A stretch of 64,000 nt of DNA, taken from the NCBI RefSeq assembly GCF_038396615.1, contig NZ_CP121689.1, positions 1,810,001 to 1,874,000 of the forward strand, written 5' to 3'. A program made the translations under genes and the position numbers. This DNA comes from Thermatribacter velox (GTDB lineage: Bacteria; Atribacterota; Atribacteria; Atribacterales; Thermatribacteraceae). Below are positions 8,891 through 18,081 of the stretch, one piece after another. The stretch's first letter is position 1; each line of letters opens with the position of its first letter. The notes beneath the pieces were generated by a model. The model saw nothing but the letters and a program-made list of their open reading frames with translations. It was not told the origin of the DNA and searched no databases.

Positions 8891-10404
8891 AGTTTATCCT
8901 CTCCTTTCAAGATAACATTCTTTAGTGCAGGATAAATCCGCTGGTACACTTCAAATTTTTCCTGGTAACGCTCCTGAAATTCCCGCCGGGGCACAAAGGT
9001 TTCCTTCACCCGGACCAGCCGGTTGACCAACTCCCTTAAGCCTTGAATATTCTCTCTGGCCTTGCGCCCCAGAAGAGCTGCTCCCAAACAGGCAGCCTCA
9101 GAAACGTTGAGTGATTCAACCGGCATACCATACACATCAGCTTTAAGCTGCAACCATGCTCTGCTTTTGGCACCTCCACCAATAGCCCTTAAGCGTTCAA
9201 CAACAACTCCTGCATCCTGTAACAGTTTCAAATTAAACTTCATCTCCAGACTAACTCCCTCAAGCAACGCTTTCACAAACTCTTTCTGAGAAGTCTCCAG
9301 CTTGAGCCCCACCACCACCCCACAGGAGTGACTGTCAAAGTAAGGAGTGCCAGTAGTTGTAAAGTGAGGAAGCACCAAAAGCGAAGTCGGCTGTTCAGGC
9401 AAATCGGAAAGAATCAACTCATATACATCTTGTCCCCTGCGTTGTGCTTCTTCTTTCTCCCAGCGGGCAAAGTTATCTCGGTACCAGCGTAGGATGGAAC
9501 CCCCAGTGAAATTATAAACCAGCGTAGTGTAAAGACCAGGCAGAGCATGATGATAGCAACACAGGTTGTTGCTTCGCATTTCCTCAGAAAGCAAAAGCCT
9601 GTTCATGGCGGGTGCTATGCATTCTACAGTTCCAGTTGCATCCATGGCCAGTGCTGCTTTTACTACTCCTGACCCCAAGGCACCGCAGGGCTGGTCATGA
9701 GCGCCAACCCCTGCTATCACCTTCTCCTTCCATCCCATGCGCTCTCGGAAAGATGCGCTTACTTCCCCAGCCATTTCCCCAGAAGGAAGGGGACGAGCCA
9801 GGCGAGAGGGATCAACGCCAATCAGACCCAGTATTTCTGAAGACCAGTTCTCCTTTCGCACATCAAACATCATGGTGCGCCCAGCCAGTGAATAGCTGAT
9901 TGCCGGCTCTACTCCCATTCTGAAGAGCACGAAATCCTCAAAACACAGGAAATAACGGCTTTGCTCAAAGATTTGCGGAAGGTTTTCTCTCCACCAGAGT
10001 ATTTTGTTTGCAGTCCCAATCCCTGAAAGCGGCATGCCAGTAATCTCGAAAAAGCGCTTCTCTCCAACTTTTTCCCGAAAAAAAGGCACAAAAGCATCTC
10101 CCCGAGCATCAAAAGTCACGATGCTCCTTGCAAGTGCCCTGCCCTGTTCATCAACTGGTACCACTGCTTCGCCCTGGGAAGAAATAGCAATGCTCACTGG
10201 CGACCTGCCACCAAGTTTCGCAGTCACCTCCCTTAAGGACTCCTCAATCGCCGAAAAAACTTCCTCAGCATCCAGCTCTAACCATCCTGTTTGGGGAGCA
10301 TAAAGAGGATACTCCCGATAGGCCTGTGCGAGAATCTCCCCGTTTTCACCAAAAGCAATCGCTTTGCAACCCGTTGTTCCCACATCCAAGCCAAGATAAA
10401 CCAT
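8887..10404 (-). CDS. FGGY-family carbohydrate kinase, paralogue A
   Basis: A 505-residue FGGY kinase. The phosphate loop GLDVGTTGCKAIAF is at the N-terminus. The mid region has SQGEAVVPVD and the family-typical YSLAGRTMMFDVR, and the C-terminal domain has AIGGGAKSRAWLQLKADVYGMPV. It is clearly paralogous to the kinase at 11409-12929; the segment encoding YSLAGRTMMFDVR is identical over 38 nucleotides in the two genes. Neither has the TGQMHG signature seen in the xylulokinase at 3257, so the substrate is probably another ketose or polyol (tetrulose, ribulose, xylitol-type). The ATG at 10404 has GGTGAG close upstream; a GTG at 10413 lacks an SD. Confidence 0.88.
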   Translation of the reverse strand: MVYLGLDVGTTGCKAIAFGENGEILAQAYREYPLYAPQTGWLELDAEEVFSAIEESLREVTAKLGGRSPVSIAISSQGEAVVPVDEQGRALARSIVTFDARGDAFVPFFREKVGEKRFFEITGMPLSGIGTANKILWWRENLPQIFEQSRYFLCFEDFVLFRMGVEPAISYSLAGRTMMFDVRKENWSSEILGLIGVDPSRLARPLPSGEMAGEVSASFRERMGWKEKVIAGVGAHDQPCGALGSGVVKAALAMDATGTVECIAPAMNRLLLSEEMRSNNLCCYHHALPGLYTTLVYNFTGGSILRWYRDNFARWEKEEAQRRGQDVYELILSDLPEQPTSLLVLPHFTTTGTPYFDSHSCGVVVGLKLETSQKEFVKALLEGVSLEMKFNLKLLQDAGVVVERLRAIGGGAKSRAWLQLKADVYGMPVESLNVSEAACLGAALLGRKARENIQGLRELVNRLVRVKETFVPRREFQERYQEKFEVYQRIYPALKNVILKGEDKL

Positions 10405-10417
10405 CCAACTCACCTGT

Positions 10418-11389
10418 TTAAAGGAGTTCTCTTATATAGCGAAGGATCTCCAGAGCATTGGCCTCTTTTTGCCATTCTCTCAGTTTGGCAACTTCTATCT
10501 TCTCCACAATCTGCAACAGGTACTTTATGTTTTCAATGCTCACCTGACAGGCTAAAGCCGGATCTTCTCGATAAGGAAAAATATCGAGGCCCAACCAGCC
10601 CGTATACTGAGATTTGTTCAGGTAATAGAAAAATTCCAGCGTTTCTATAAGGTGTACCGTACCAACGGCCATGTCGTCATCCCAATCGCGAAAATTGTCG
10701 TTTAAATGTAGAGCAAAGAGCTTCCCGTATTTATCAAGCATAGCTACCACATTACCCGGTGATTCCTTGCAGTTCAGAGCATGCCCAAAGTCTATGGTCA
10801 CTCCAATGTTAGGAGCGCCAACTGCCAGAGAGAGAACAAGAGCAACGCCTGAAGTGGAAATAGTAGAGTGAGTCCGGGGTTCGCGAAGCTTGTATTCAAG
10901 GCTTAACTTGACTCGGGGGTTATGTGAAGCAATCTCCTGCAAAGCATCAACCAGTAAATCCCACTGGGCTCGATAATCGATTTGAAAGGGGTAGTCGAAG
11001 CCATCTTGACCCGGCCAGAGATTCATAACTTCGCTCCCCATCTGCTCAGCTATATCCATGGTATCTTTGGCAAGCTGGATGGCCTTTGTTCTTACCTCCT
11101 TGTTTTCCGAAATCAGGCTTCCCTTAGCAAAGAAGGGACTCCCAAACAAGTCCACCTCACAGGAAGCAACCTTGAGACCACGCTTTTCGAGTTCTTTGCG
11201 AACATGGTCTGCATTTTGAAAATTGAGGGGAGCAGGGTAATGAATCATAACTCCAGTAAGATCCTCAACTCCAGCGATGCGGTCCAGAGCTTCTTCGAGA
11301 GTAGAATCCTTCTTATACCCCCCGGTGCAAAAACGATCTGGACAGGACCCAAAAACCCAAACTCCAGTAGCAAATCCTTTAAATTTCAT
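10418..11389 (-). CDS. xylose-isomerase-like TIM-barrel sugar isomerase
   Basis: A 323-residue protein of the xylose-isomerase-like TIM-barrel superfamily. Likely metal-binding and catalytic positions are visible: W-P-G around NLWPGQDGFDYPF, E in SLEYKLREPR, D and H in TIDFGHAL, H and D in ALHLNDNFRDWDDDMAVG, and D in GLDIFPYRED. This pattern is closer to true aldose-ketose isomerases than to generic IolE-type proteins. The ATG at 11389 is chosen because GGGAGG lies eight bases upstream; an earlier start at 11422 would overlap the kinase without an SD. It sits between two FGGY kinases, so an aldose-to-ketose step followed by phosphorylation is plausible. The substrate is unknown. Confidence 0.8.
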   Translation of the reverse strand: MKFKGFATGVWVFGSCPDRFCTGGYKKDSTLEEALDRIAGVEDLTGVMIHYPAPLNFQNADHVRKELEKRGLKVASCEVDLFGSPFFAKGSLISENKEVRTKAIQLAKDTMDIAEQMGSEVMNLWPGQDGFDYPFQIDYRAQWDLLVDALQEIASHNPRVKLSLEYKLREPRTHSTISTSGVALVLSLAVGAPNIGVTIDFGHALNCKESPGNVVAMLDKYGKLFALHLNDNFRDWDDDMAVGTVHLIETLEFFYYLNKSQYTGWLGLDIFPYREDPALACQVSIENIKYLLQIVEKIEVAKLREWQKEANALEILRYIRELL

Positions 11390-11408
11390 GCCAATCGCCT
11401 CCCTGGTT

Positions 11409-12929
11409 TTAAAAATGTTCAAGAGTGCTAAGTTCCCAATTAATTCCTTTCAACTGACCATATATTTTCTGGTAAATACGATAACGCTTCTCATAAACAT
11501 CTTCTGGACAGGGCAAGATTTTTTCTTTTATGCGGACCATATTCGCCGCTCCTTCTTCACAACTCTTAAATAAACCACTTCCCAGACCAGCAAGTATAGC
11601 AGTACCCAGTGCCACCGCTTCACCGGTTTCCAGGGTGAAAACCGGTTTTCTCAGAATGTCGGCTTTCATCTGCAGCCATACCGCTGAACGAGCTCCGCCT
11701 CCTGTAGCTCTGAAATCAGAAACCGCCATCCCAAACTGCTCGAGGAGTTCCACGTTGAAGCGCATCTCAAAGGAAAGGCTCTCCAGGATAGCGCGCAAAA
11801 TCTCAAAGCGGGAGCTTCCCAGAGTAAGACCCAGAATAGCCCCCCGGGAATGCTCATCAAGATAAGGCGTTCCTGAACCTGCAAAATGAGGCAAAATAAG
11901 GAGCGAAGAAGGCCGAGCAGGAATACGTTCGATAAGCACCTGATAGACGTCTTTCCCCTCTTTTTGAGCAATTTGTTTTTCCTCCTGCCCAAATTCATCC
12001 CGGAACCAGCGCAGCAAAGAACCACCAGAAGCAATATAGGCCAGAGTAAGATAGTGACCTTCCACAACATGGGGGTAACAGCAAAAACTATTACGCATCA
12101 TAGCTTCATCAAAAGGGGGATTTTCCCCCAGATTAAGAGCCACACATTCTGAAGTACCAATCCCATACATGGCTTCACCAGCCTTGCTCGCCGCACATCC
12201 CAGTACACCGCAGGGTTGGTCATGGCCCCCGCTGGCCACCAGAGGACTCCTGTCCAGTCCAATTTCCTCGGCAACACTTTTGGAAAGCCTCCCCACCACT
12301 TTTCCTGAAGGGACTGGCTCAGAAAGACGACTTTTATCAATTCCTATCAGTTTGAGAATCTCTGGAGACCACTCCTTGCGCCGCACATCAAACATCATGG
12401 TGCGCCCAGCCAGTGAATAATCGATAAAAGGACCCTCGCCAGTTAATCTGAAGAGCACATAATCTTCCACGCATACAAATTTCCAGGCTTCCTCAAATAC
12501 CCGGGGCGCGTTATCTTTTAACCAGAGGATTTTGTTCGCCGAATACATGCCGTGAAGTGGCATACCAGTTATTTGGTAAATTGGCCAGTTTCCCAGTTTT
12601 TCCTTCCAGAACTCGACATAATGGTGAGAGCGGGTGTCAAAGTTACAAATCACATTGGTCAGTGCCTTTCCTTCCTTAGAGAGGGGCAAAAGCGATTCTC
12701 CGTGCGAGGTAACACCTATCGCTTCCAGCGGTTCTCTCAAGGAAGCAACTGCCTCTTTAAGGGCCTCAACGACTGCTTTCCAGATAAGTTCAGGATTTAT
12801 CTCCAACCATCCCGGCTGGGGAACAACAAAAGGGTATTCCCGATAGGCCTGAGCAAGTATTTCACCTTTGAGGTTAAAAATGACCACTTTGCAACCACTG
12901 GTCCCAACATCGATGCCTCCTATTGCCAC
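11409..12929 (-). CDS. FGGY-family carbohydrate kinase, paralogue B
   Basis: A 506-residue FGGY kinase paralogous to the one at 8887-10404. It has GIDVGTSGCKVVIFN, TSHGESLLPLS, YSLAGRTMMFDVRRKEWS, ASGGHDQPCGVLG (a substrate and domain-hinge region) and ATGGGARSAVWLQMKADILRKPV. Translation starts at a GTG (12929) with AAGGAGG nine bases upstream, four bases beyond the MFS stop. Two such kinases and two TIM-barrel isomerases in the same operon suggest either a duplicated catabolic module for two related sugars or sequential handling of stereoisomers. Family-level assignment is firm. The substrate is not determinable from sequence alone. Confidence 0.88.
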   Translation of the reverse strand: MAIGGIDVGTSGCKVVIFNLKGEILAQAYREYPFVVPQPGWLEINPELIWKAVVEALKEAVASLREPLEAIGVTSHGESLLPLSKEGKALTNVICNFDTRSHHYVEFWKEKLGNWPIYQITGMPLHGMYSANKILWLKDNAPRVFEEAWKFVCVEDYVLFRLTGEGPFIDYSLAGRTMMFDVRRKEWSPEILKLIGIDKSRLSEPVPSGKVVGRLSKSVAEEIGLDRSPLVASGGHDQPCGVLGCAASKAGEAMYGIGTSECVALNLGENPPFDEAMMRNSFCCYPHVVEGHYLTLAYIASGGSLLRWFRDEFGQEEKQIAQKEGKDVYQVLIERIPARPSSLLILPHFAGSGTPYLDEHSRGAILGLTLGSSRFEILRAILESLSFEMRFNVELLEQFGMAVSDFRATGGGARSAVWLQMKADILRKPVFTLETGEAVALGTAILAGLGSGLFKSCEEGAANMVRIKEKILPCPEDVYEKRYRIYQKIYGQLKGINWELSTLEHF

Positions 12930-12932
12930 GGT

Positions 12933-14090
12933 CTATGCCTCCTTTTTCAGGAAAAATCGAGAACTAAAGGTTGCCAACAACAGCCCACTGAGCACAAGAA
13001 CAAAAAAGAAAATAGAGCGCAGACCCAGATGGTCACCAAGAAAACCAAAGAGGTAAGGGAAAATCAAGGCCCCCAAACCTCCAAAGCCCACAACAAAACC
13101 CACACAGGCAAAGTGGTTCTCTTCAATGCGGGAGGTCAAATGAGCGATAATTAACGGCCAGATTCCCGAACATCCCAGACCTAAACCGCCAAAAGCCACC
13201 AGAGCAAGTTCCACACGACTTGTAAAGAGCAAAAACAAAAGCGAAATTATGTTAATCCCGCTTCCTATTCGTAAAAGAAGAGAATAATCCAAAAACCGGG
13301 AAAGGAAAGCAAACAGAAAACGACCCATGGTAATCATTGCCCAGAAAACTGCAATAGCTGCTCCTCCCCAGAAGACCGTGCCCTGCAACTCCCGCACCAG
13401 ATAAGTGCTCATCCAGGAAGAAGAACCAATTTCTGCTCCCACATATAAAAGCATTGCCAGGGCTAAAATACCCAAAAACCCTTTCCACCTGGAAAGAAAT
13501 TCCCTACTGATTTTTTCTCTCTGTGACACAGATACCCCAAAAAGGTCCCTGGATCTGAAAATCAGAGTAGCCAGAAACATTGCCACAACTAAAAGCAAAA
13601 TATAGAGAAGACGCCAGGGGACTCCGCGCGAAAGCAGAAAACCGGTGAGAAAGGGCCCTGCGCTTGCGCCTACTCCAAAGAAAACCTGGCTCAGGTTGAG
13701 TGCATACCCCTCGTCACCCGGAAAGAAGCGCGAAATCACTGTAGTCAAAGGAGCCTCAAGCAAACCCCCTCCAGCGCCAAGCAAAAGCATTCCCAACGCA
13801 AGATAGAGAAAGGAGACAGCCACTCCCAACATGGCAAAACCAGCAATCAGGAAGAGATAGCAAACAAAAAGCACCCACCCTCCACCGAAAAACTGAGCCG
13901 ACCAACCACTCAGGAAGGTTAAAATTACATAGCTCAGATAATACATGAAAAACAGCCTTCCCCCAAGAGTGGCTGATAGCTTAAACTCTTGAAGCCAGAC
14001 CGGTAAAACAGCACCATGCATAATCATCGATATGGCCAGGAATAAAAAGGAAACCCCTGCCAGAACAAAGAGCTTGGTCTTACTTTCCAT
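12933..14090 (-). CDS. MFS transporter, sugar/polyol permease
   Basis: A 385-residue major facilitator with about 12 hydrophobic helices in two six-helix bundles. The central cytoplasmic loop lies around residues 180-200 (SRDLFGVSVSQREKISREFLSRWKG). Glycine-rich helices (LGMLLLGAGGGLLEAPLTTVISRFF, VGFVVGFGGLGALIFPYL) resemble the FucP/GlcP-type proton-coupled sugar branch. It is the only transporter in the SorC operon and is therefore the likely uptake route for the polyol or sugar catabolised there. The ATG at 14090 overlaps the epimerase gene by 11 bases, which suggests translational coupling. Transport direction and substrate are inferred only from context. Confidence 0.85.
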   Translation of the reverse strand: MESKTKLFVLAGVSFLFLAISMIMHGAVLPVWLQEFKLSATLGGRLFFMYYLSYVILTFLSGWSAQFFGGGWVLFVCYLFLIAGFAMLGVAVSFLYLALGMLLLGAGGGLLEAPLTTVISRFFPGDEGYALNLSQVFFGVGASAGPFLTGFLLSRGVPWRLLYILLLVVAMFLATLIFRSRDLFGVSVSQREKISREFLSRWKGFLGILALAMLLYVGAEIGSSSWMSTYLVRELQGTVFWGGAAIAVFWAMITMGRFLFAFLSRFLDYSLLLRIGSGINIISLLFLLFTSRVELALVAFGGLGLGCSGIWPLIIAHLTSRIEENHFACVGFVVGFGGLGALIFPYLFGFLGDHLGLRSIFFFVLVLSGLLLATFSSRFFLKKEA

Positions 14091-15009
14091 AAAAGTTTGC
14101 TATAGCCTCCTTCCAATACTCAACACTTTGCTTCATACTGGGAATGACGCTTTCCTCGCTGAGTGCATGAGCCGAGTAGAAAAACTCGAAAACCAGGATG
14201 GTCTTTTTGGCACCAGATTTTTCAATGGCTTCCAGGACTTTCTCGGGAACAATGACTCCCTGTGCATTATATTCTTCAGTAAAAGGCCAGTGACGACTAC
14301 CCTTGCGGTCCGTCTGCTGAATATGAATGGAAGGAGAAAGATGTGCCAGCTCTCGCAACCAAGCATAGGCGTCCAGATCCCGAGGGTCTGAAGAACGTAG
14401 ATAGCCATGTCCTACATCCAAGCAAAGCAAAACCGGAAGATACGACTTCTTGTTCACAAGGTCCAGCATCCGCTTGGTTTCATCAATAGTGCAAGGAAGC
14501 TCTCGAGGTAAAGACATGGGTTCCCAGAGAAAATATTTTTGACCGCTCTGGCGGGCCACAAAGGTCAAATAGACAATTTCCTCAAGCAAAACTTCAATCA
14601 AGAAACCCTTGCGCTGAGGGTCGCGCTCATCAAGCTGACTGAGACTACCCACGTAAATGCCGGAAGCCTCGGCACCAAGGAGCGTACCCATGCGTACCAG
14701 CTTTTCGTACCAGCGAAGGTAACACCTGCGCATGCCCGGGTCTGGCTGTAAAAGAAGATTAAATTTATGAGCAGCCTCTCCAGTAGAAACAGTGTCGATG
14801 GAGACTCCCTTTGCCTGAGCTAACTCCCGGATGTAGGCACACTTCTCTTTTATTATCTCGTCATCAATGATTACTGGATCCAGTAAATCTACCGAAAACT
14901 GCACATGCTCAAGACCCAGTTCATCCTTAACCACCCGGAGCCACTCTTCGGGCTCCGGGAACCTGCCAATAGCGAAACAATTGTTGATGCCCAGCTGTAT
15001 TTCAGCCAT
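14080..15009 (-). CDS. TIM-barrel sugar-phosphate epimerase-like protein
   Basis: A 309-residue AP-endonuclease/xylose-isomerase-like TIM barrel. The opening GINNCFAIGRFPEPEEWLRVV and the segment HVQFSVDLLDP recall, from memory, the EryH-type tetrulose-phosphate epimerases of erythritol catabolism. That resemblance is unverified. Candidate metal ligands are E in LWEPMSLPRE, D and H in CLDVGHGYLR, H in IHIQQTDRKGSRHW and E in LVFEFFY. It abuts the E1 gene directly (ATG at 15009 next to the stop at 15010) and precedes the MFS gene. With the FGGY kinases this could form a tetritol or pentitol degradation set. General isomerase/epimerase class is reasonably sure; the specific reaction is not. Confidence 0.72.
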   Translation of the reverse strand: MAEIQLGINNCFAIGRFPEPEEWLRVVKDELGLEHVQFSVDLLDPVIIDDEIIKEKCAYIRELAQAKGVSIDTVSTGEAAHKFNLLLQPDPGMRRCYLRWYEKLVRMGTLLGAEASGIYVGSLSQLDERDPQRKGFLIEVLLEEIVYLTFVARQSGQKYFLWEPMSLPRELPCTIDETKRMLDLVNKKSYLPVLLCLDVGHGYLRSSDPRDLDAYAWLRELAHLSPSIHIQQTDRKGSRHWPFTEEYNAQGVIVPEKVLEAIEKSGAKKTILVFEFFYSAHALSEESVIPSMKQSVEYWKEAIANFYGK

Positions 15010-17028
15010 CTATATCTCTCCCTTTACAAGTTTTCGCGCTGCCTCCACAATGTCTTCAGTGAGGGGAATAGAATTATCCTCAAGGTACCGGCTACAGGGC
15101 ACAGGCGCATCCTTGGCCCCCAAGCGGACCACGGGAGCATCCAGATAATCAAAGGCATTTTCCACAATCTGCATGCCAATTTCAGCACCAGCGCCACCTG
15201 TTTTACAACCCTCATGCACAATAATCACTCTACCAGTCTTGCGAATAGAATTACAGATGGTTTCTATGTCCAGGGGCAGTAAAGTACGCGGGTCAACAAC
15301 TTCAATTTCAATACCCTCTTTAGCAAGAATCTCGGCTGCCTCAAGCGCCCTGAGAACCATTCTGGAGTAAGCGACCACAGTAACATCCTTACCCTCTCTT
15401 TTTACGTCTGCAAGACCCAGAGGAATGATGTATTCCTCTTCAGGAACCAGCCCTTTAGTATTGTAAAGCATCTTGTGCTCGATAAAAAGCACTGGATTGT
15501 CTTCTCGTATGGCTGCCTTGAGCAAGCCTTTGGCATCAAAGGGAGTAGCTGGCATCACCACTTTAAGACCGGGAACATGTACAAACCAGGATTCAAGGCT
15601 CTGGGCATGCTGGGCACCTGAAGAGCGACCACATCCACCTTCAGTACGAATAACCATGGGAACGCGAGCCTTACCGCCAAACATATAGCGAATTTTCGCT
15701 CCCTGATTGACCAGCTGGTCCATGCACAGGGTCATAAAGTCCACATACATGATTTCACCCACTGGACGCAAGCCAGTTACTGCAGCGCCAACACAGCACC
15801 CCACAATCGCCGCTTCAGAAATCGGAGTGTTGCGGACTCGTTCCCCTCCGAACTCCTGCCAGAGCCCACGAGTAACCCCATAAGCTCCCCCATAGAGCGC
15901 AATATCTTCACCAAGTAACACCACGTTTTCATCTCGACGAAGTTCCTCTCGCAAAGCCTCATTAAGTGCTTCCCGATAGGTCAATTCTCTCATCTTTTCC
16001 TGAGGAGCATACTCTGAAATGGAACGCACCACTTTGGTACCTTTCTTGCGCTCAATCTCTGCAAAGTCCTCTTCAACATAAACATCCCGAGTAATCTCCT
16101 CAAGAGGTGGATAGGGGCTTTTTTCCGCAAACTCAATTGCTTCTTCAACTTCTTTCTCTACTTCAGCATCGATACCTTTAATTTCTTCCTCAGTAGCAAT
16201 GCCGTTTTCAAGCAGGTACTTGCGAAAGTTCTTTATAGGATCTCTCTCTTTCCACTGTTTTTCTTCTTCCCGGGTACGATAGGCACGGGGGTCACTTTTA
16301 GAATGCCCCAGATACCGATACGTCTTGCACTCAATAAGTGTTGGCCCCTCACCACGCCGGGCACGTTCTGCAGCCTGCTCAACAGCTTCTTTTACAGCCA
16401 AAACATCCATGCCATCCACTACCACCCCAGGAATACCGTAAGCCTGAGCGCGTTCGGCAATATCCTGAATTGGGAAAGCTTCAGCCACAGGAGTAGACAT
16501 AGCATAGAGGTTGTTCTCACAGACAAAAACCACTGGTAGTTTCCATACCGAAGCCAGGTTCACTGCTTCGTGAAAGGCCCCGGTGTTCGCTGCTCCATCA
16601 CCAAAGAAACAAACCGTTACCTTACCCGTATTTTTATACCGAGCAGTGAGCCCCGAGCCAACTGCAATGGGGATGCCTCCGCCTACAATGCCATTGGCAC
16701 CCAGATTGCCAGCATCCAGGTCTGCAATATGCAGTGAACCACCCTTACCCTTACAATAGCCGGTTATCTTACCATAGAGCTCGGCCATCATCCGGTCCAG
16801 AGTAGCTCCTTTAGCAATACAGTGTCCGTGACCCCGATGAGTGGAAGTTATGTAATCATCAGGGTTAATGGCGTTGCAGGCACCCACAGCTACTGCTTCT
16901 TCACCAATGTAAAGATGGGTTGTCCCTCTTATCCGATCTTGCGCAAAAAGGTCGCTCACTGTCTCCTCAAAACGCCTAATACGCAACATATCCCGGTACA
17001 TTTTGAGAAGCTTTTCTTTGGATTCCAT
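15010..17028 (-). CDS. fused E1 alpha-beta of acetoin/2-oxoacid dehydrogenase complex
   Basis: A 672-residue thiamine-diphosphate enzyme in which the usually separate alpha and beta subunits are one polypeptide. The alpha part (about 1-325) has the ThDP/Mg motif GDGAANTG at 143-150, ending in ENN at 171-173, plus the regulatory-type loop [14 protein letters not shown] charged linker leads to the beta part from about 346 ([18 protein letters not shown]) with the catalytic Glu in LLGEDIA near 374. The beta part then shows a conserved [16 protein letters not shown] segment carrying the usual beta-subunit His. It decarboxylates or cleaves its substrate and passes the acyl group to E2 lipoate. The ATG at 17028 has GGAGG upstream. 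AcoX in the operon favours an acyloin substrate. Confidence 0.93.
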   Translation of the reverse strand: MESKEKLLKMYRDMLRIRRFEETVSDLFAQDRIRGTTHLYIGEEAVAVGACNAINPDDYITSTHRGHGHCIAKGATLDRMMAELYGKITGYCKGKGGSLHIADLDAGNLGANGIVGGGIPIAVGSGLTARYKNTGKVTVCFFGDGAANTGAFHEAVNLASVWKLPVVFVCENNLYAMSTPVAEAFPIQDIAERAQAYGIPGVVVDGMDVLAVKEAVEQAAERARRGEGPTLIECKTYRYLGHSKSDPRAYRTREEEKQWKERDPIKNFRKYLLENGIATEEEIKGIDAEVEKEVEEAIEFAEKSPYPPLEEITRDVYVEEDFAEIERKKGTKVVRSISEYAPQEKMRELTYREALNEALREELRRDENVVLLGEDIALYGGAYGVTRGLWQEFGGERVRNTPISEAAIVGCCVGAAVTGLRPVGEIMYVDFMTLCMDQLVNQGAKIRYMFGGKARVPMVIRTEGGCGRSSGAQHAQSLESWFVHVPGLKVVMPATPFDAKGLLKAAIREDNPVLFIEHKMLYNTKGLVPEEEYIIPLGLADVKREGKDVTVVAYSRMVLRALEAAEILAKEGIEIEVVDPRTLLPLDIETICNSIRKTGRVIIVHEGCKTGGAGAEIGMQIVENAFDYLDAPVVRLGAKDAPVPCSRYLEDNSIPLTEDIVEAARKLVKGEI

Positions 17029-17043
17029 GAGAAAACCTCCTTC

Positions 17044-18081
17044 TTAAGGCTTAACCACGATTTTGAGGAATTTTCCTGTACTTGCTTCTTCCAAAGCTTC
17101 AGGCAACTCTTCAAGGGAAACTACCTTGCTGATGAAACGCTTTCCATCAACTCTTCCCGAAGCCATCAAAGAAAGAGCCAGAGCGTTATGTAAAGGTGTA
17201 GAACCTGAGGTACCATGCACAAAAATCTCTCGGTAATGGATCAGGTTGGCATCCAGTTGCACCAGGCGGTCATCCCCGGGCAGTCCTCCAAAGAGATTGA
17301 TTCTGGCCCGAGGTGCAGCATAAAGCAGTGCCTCTTCCTGAGCTTTCTTTGCAGGGGCAGCAATAATAATTACGGTGGGGCCTATGCCTTCTGTGATTTC
17401 CTGAAGCACCTTGCCAAGGTCTTCCTTCTGAGGATTCAGGTAATAATCAGCCCCAAAGTGGCGAGCAAGCTCCAGACGGTCTTCCTTAATTTCAGAAACG
17501 ATAACCCGTGAAGCCCCCAAAGACCTGGCTAAAGCGATGTGCATACAGCCCACCGGACCGGCTCCCACAATCAGCACATAATCACCAACTCCTACCTGAG
17601 AAAGGAGCTGACCGTTCAAAGCGCAGGCCAGGGGTTCGGCAATGGCTGCCTCTTCAAAGCTCAGGTTGTCAGGAATCCGGTTCAAATTCCCACCCTCCAC
17701 TACCCGGCGCGGGATAACCATATACTCTGCAAAACCTCCTGGATAGTGGTACCCCAGAGCTTTGAAATTCTGGCAAAGGTTGGTCTGCCCCCTGCGGCAG
17801 AAAAAACAAACTCCACAATGCACGATAGGAGCAACTGCCACTCGATCGCCTACCTGGTAACCAGTTACTCTACTTCCTTTATCAGCAACCACTCCTGCTA
17901 TCTCATGGCCAATAATCTGGGGTGGATGCACGTTGTGGTGACCATGGTGGAAAATGCGCACATCGGTACCGCAAATGGCGCAGGCTTCGACCTTCAGGAG
18001 AATTTCATCATCTGCAAACCGAGGAATTGGTTGTTCCTCAATCCGCATATCTTTTATACCGTAAAAAACCGCTGCTTTCAT
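17044..18081 (-). CDS. zinc-dependent polyol dehydrogenase (MDR), second paralogue
   Basis: A 345-residue MDR dehydrogenase. Catalytic zinc ligands are C37 (AICGTD) and H59-E60 (GHEIAG). Structural zinc cysteines are C89, C92, C95 and C103, at exactly the same positions as in the paralogue at 7847-8890. The coenzyme motif GAGPVGCMH is followed by VSEIKEDRLELARHFGAD, with an acidic residue after beta-2 that favours NAD. It likely oxidises a polyol or polyol phosphate to the ketose form. The ATG at 18081 overlaps the preceding stop as ATGA and has AAAGGAG at good distance, so I rejected the longer frame to 18108. Expression is probably coupled to the mtlD-like gene. Confidence 0.92.
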   Translation of the reverse strand: MKAAVFYGIKDMRIEEQPIPRFADDEILLKVEACAICGTDVRIFHHGHHNVHPPQIIGHEIAGVVADKGSRVTGYQVGDRVAVAPIVHCGVCFFCRRGQTNLCQNFKALGYHYPGGFAEYMVIPRRVVEGGNLNRIPDNLSFEEAAIAEPLACALNGQLLSQVGVGDYVLIVGAGPVGCMHIALARSLGASRVIVSEIKEDRLELARHFGADYYLNPQKEDLGKVLQEITEGIGPTVIIIAAPAKKAQEEALLYAAPRARINLFGGLPGDDRLVQLDANLIHYREIFVHGTSGSTPLHNALALSLMASGRVDGKRFISKVVSLEELPEALEEASTGKFLKIVVKP

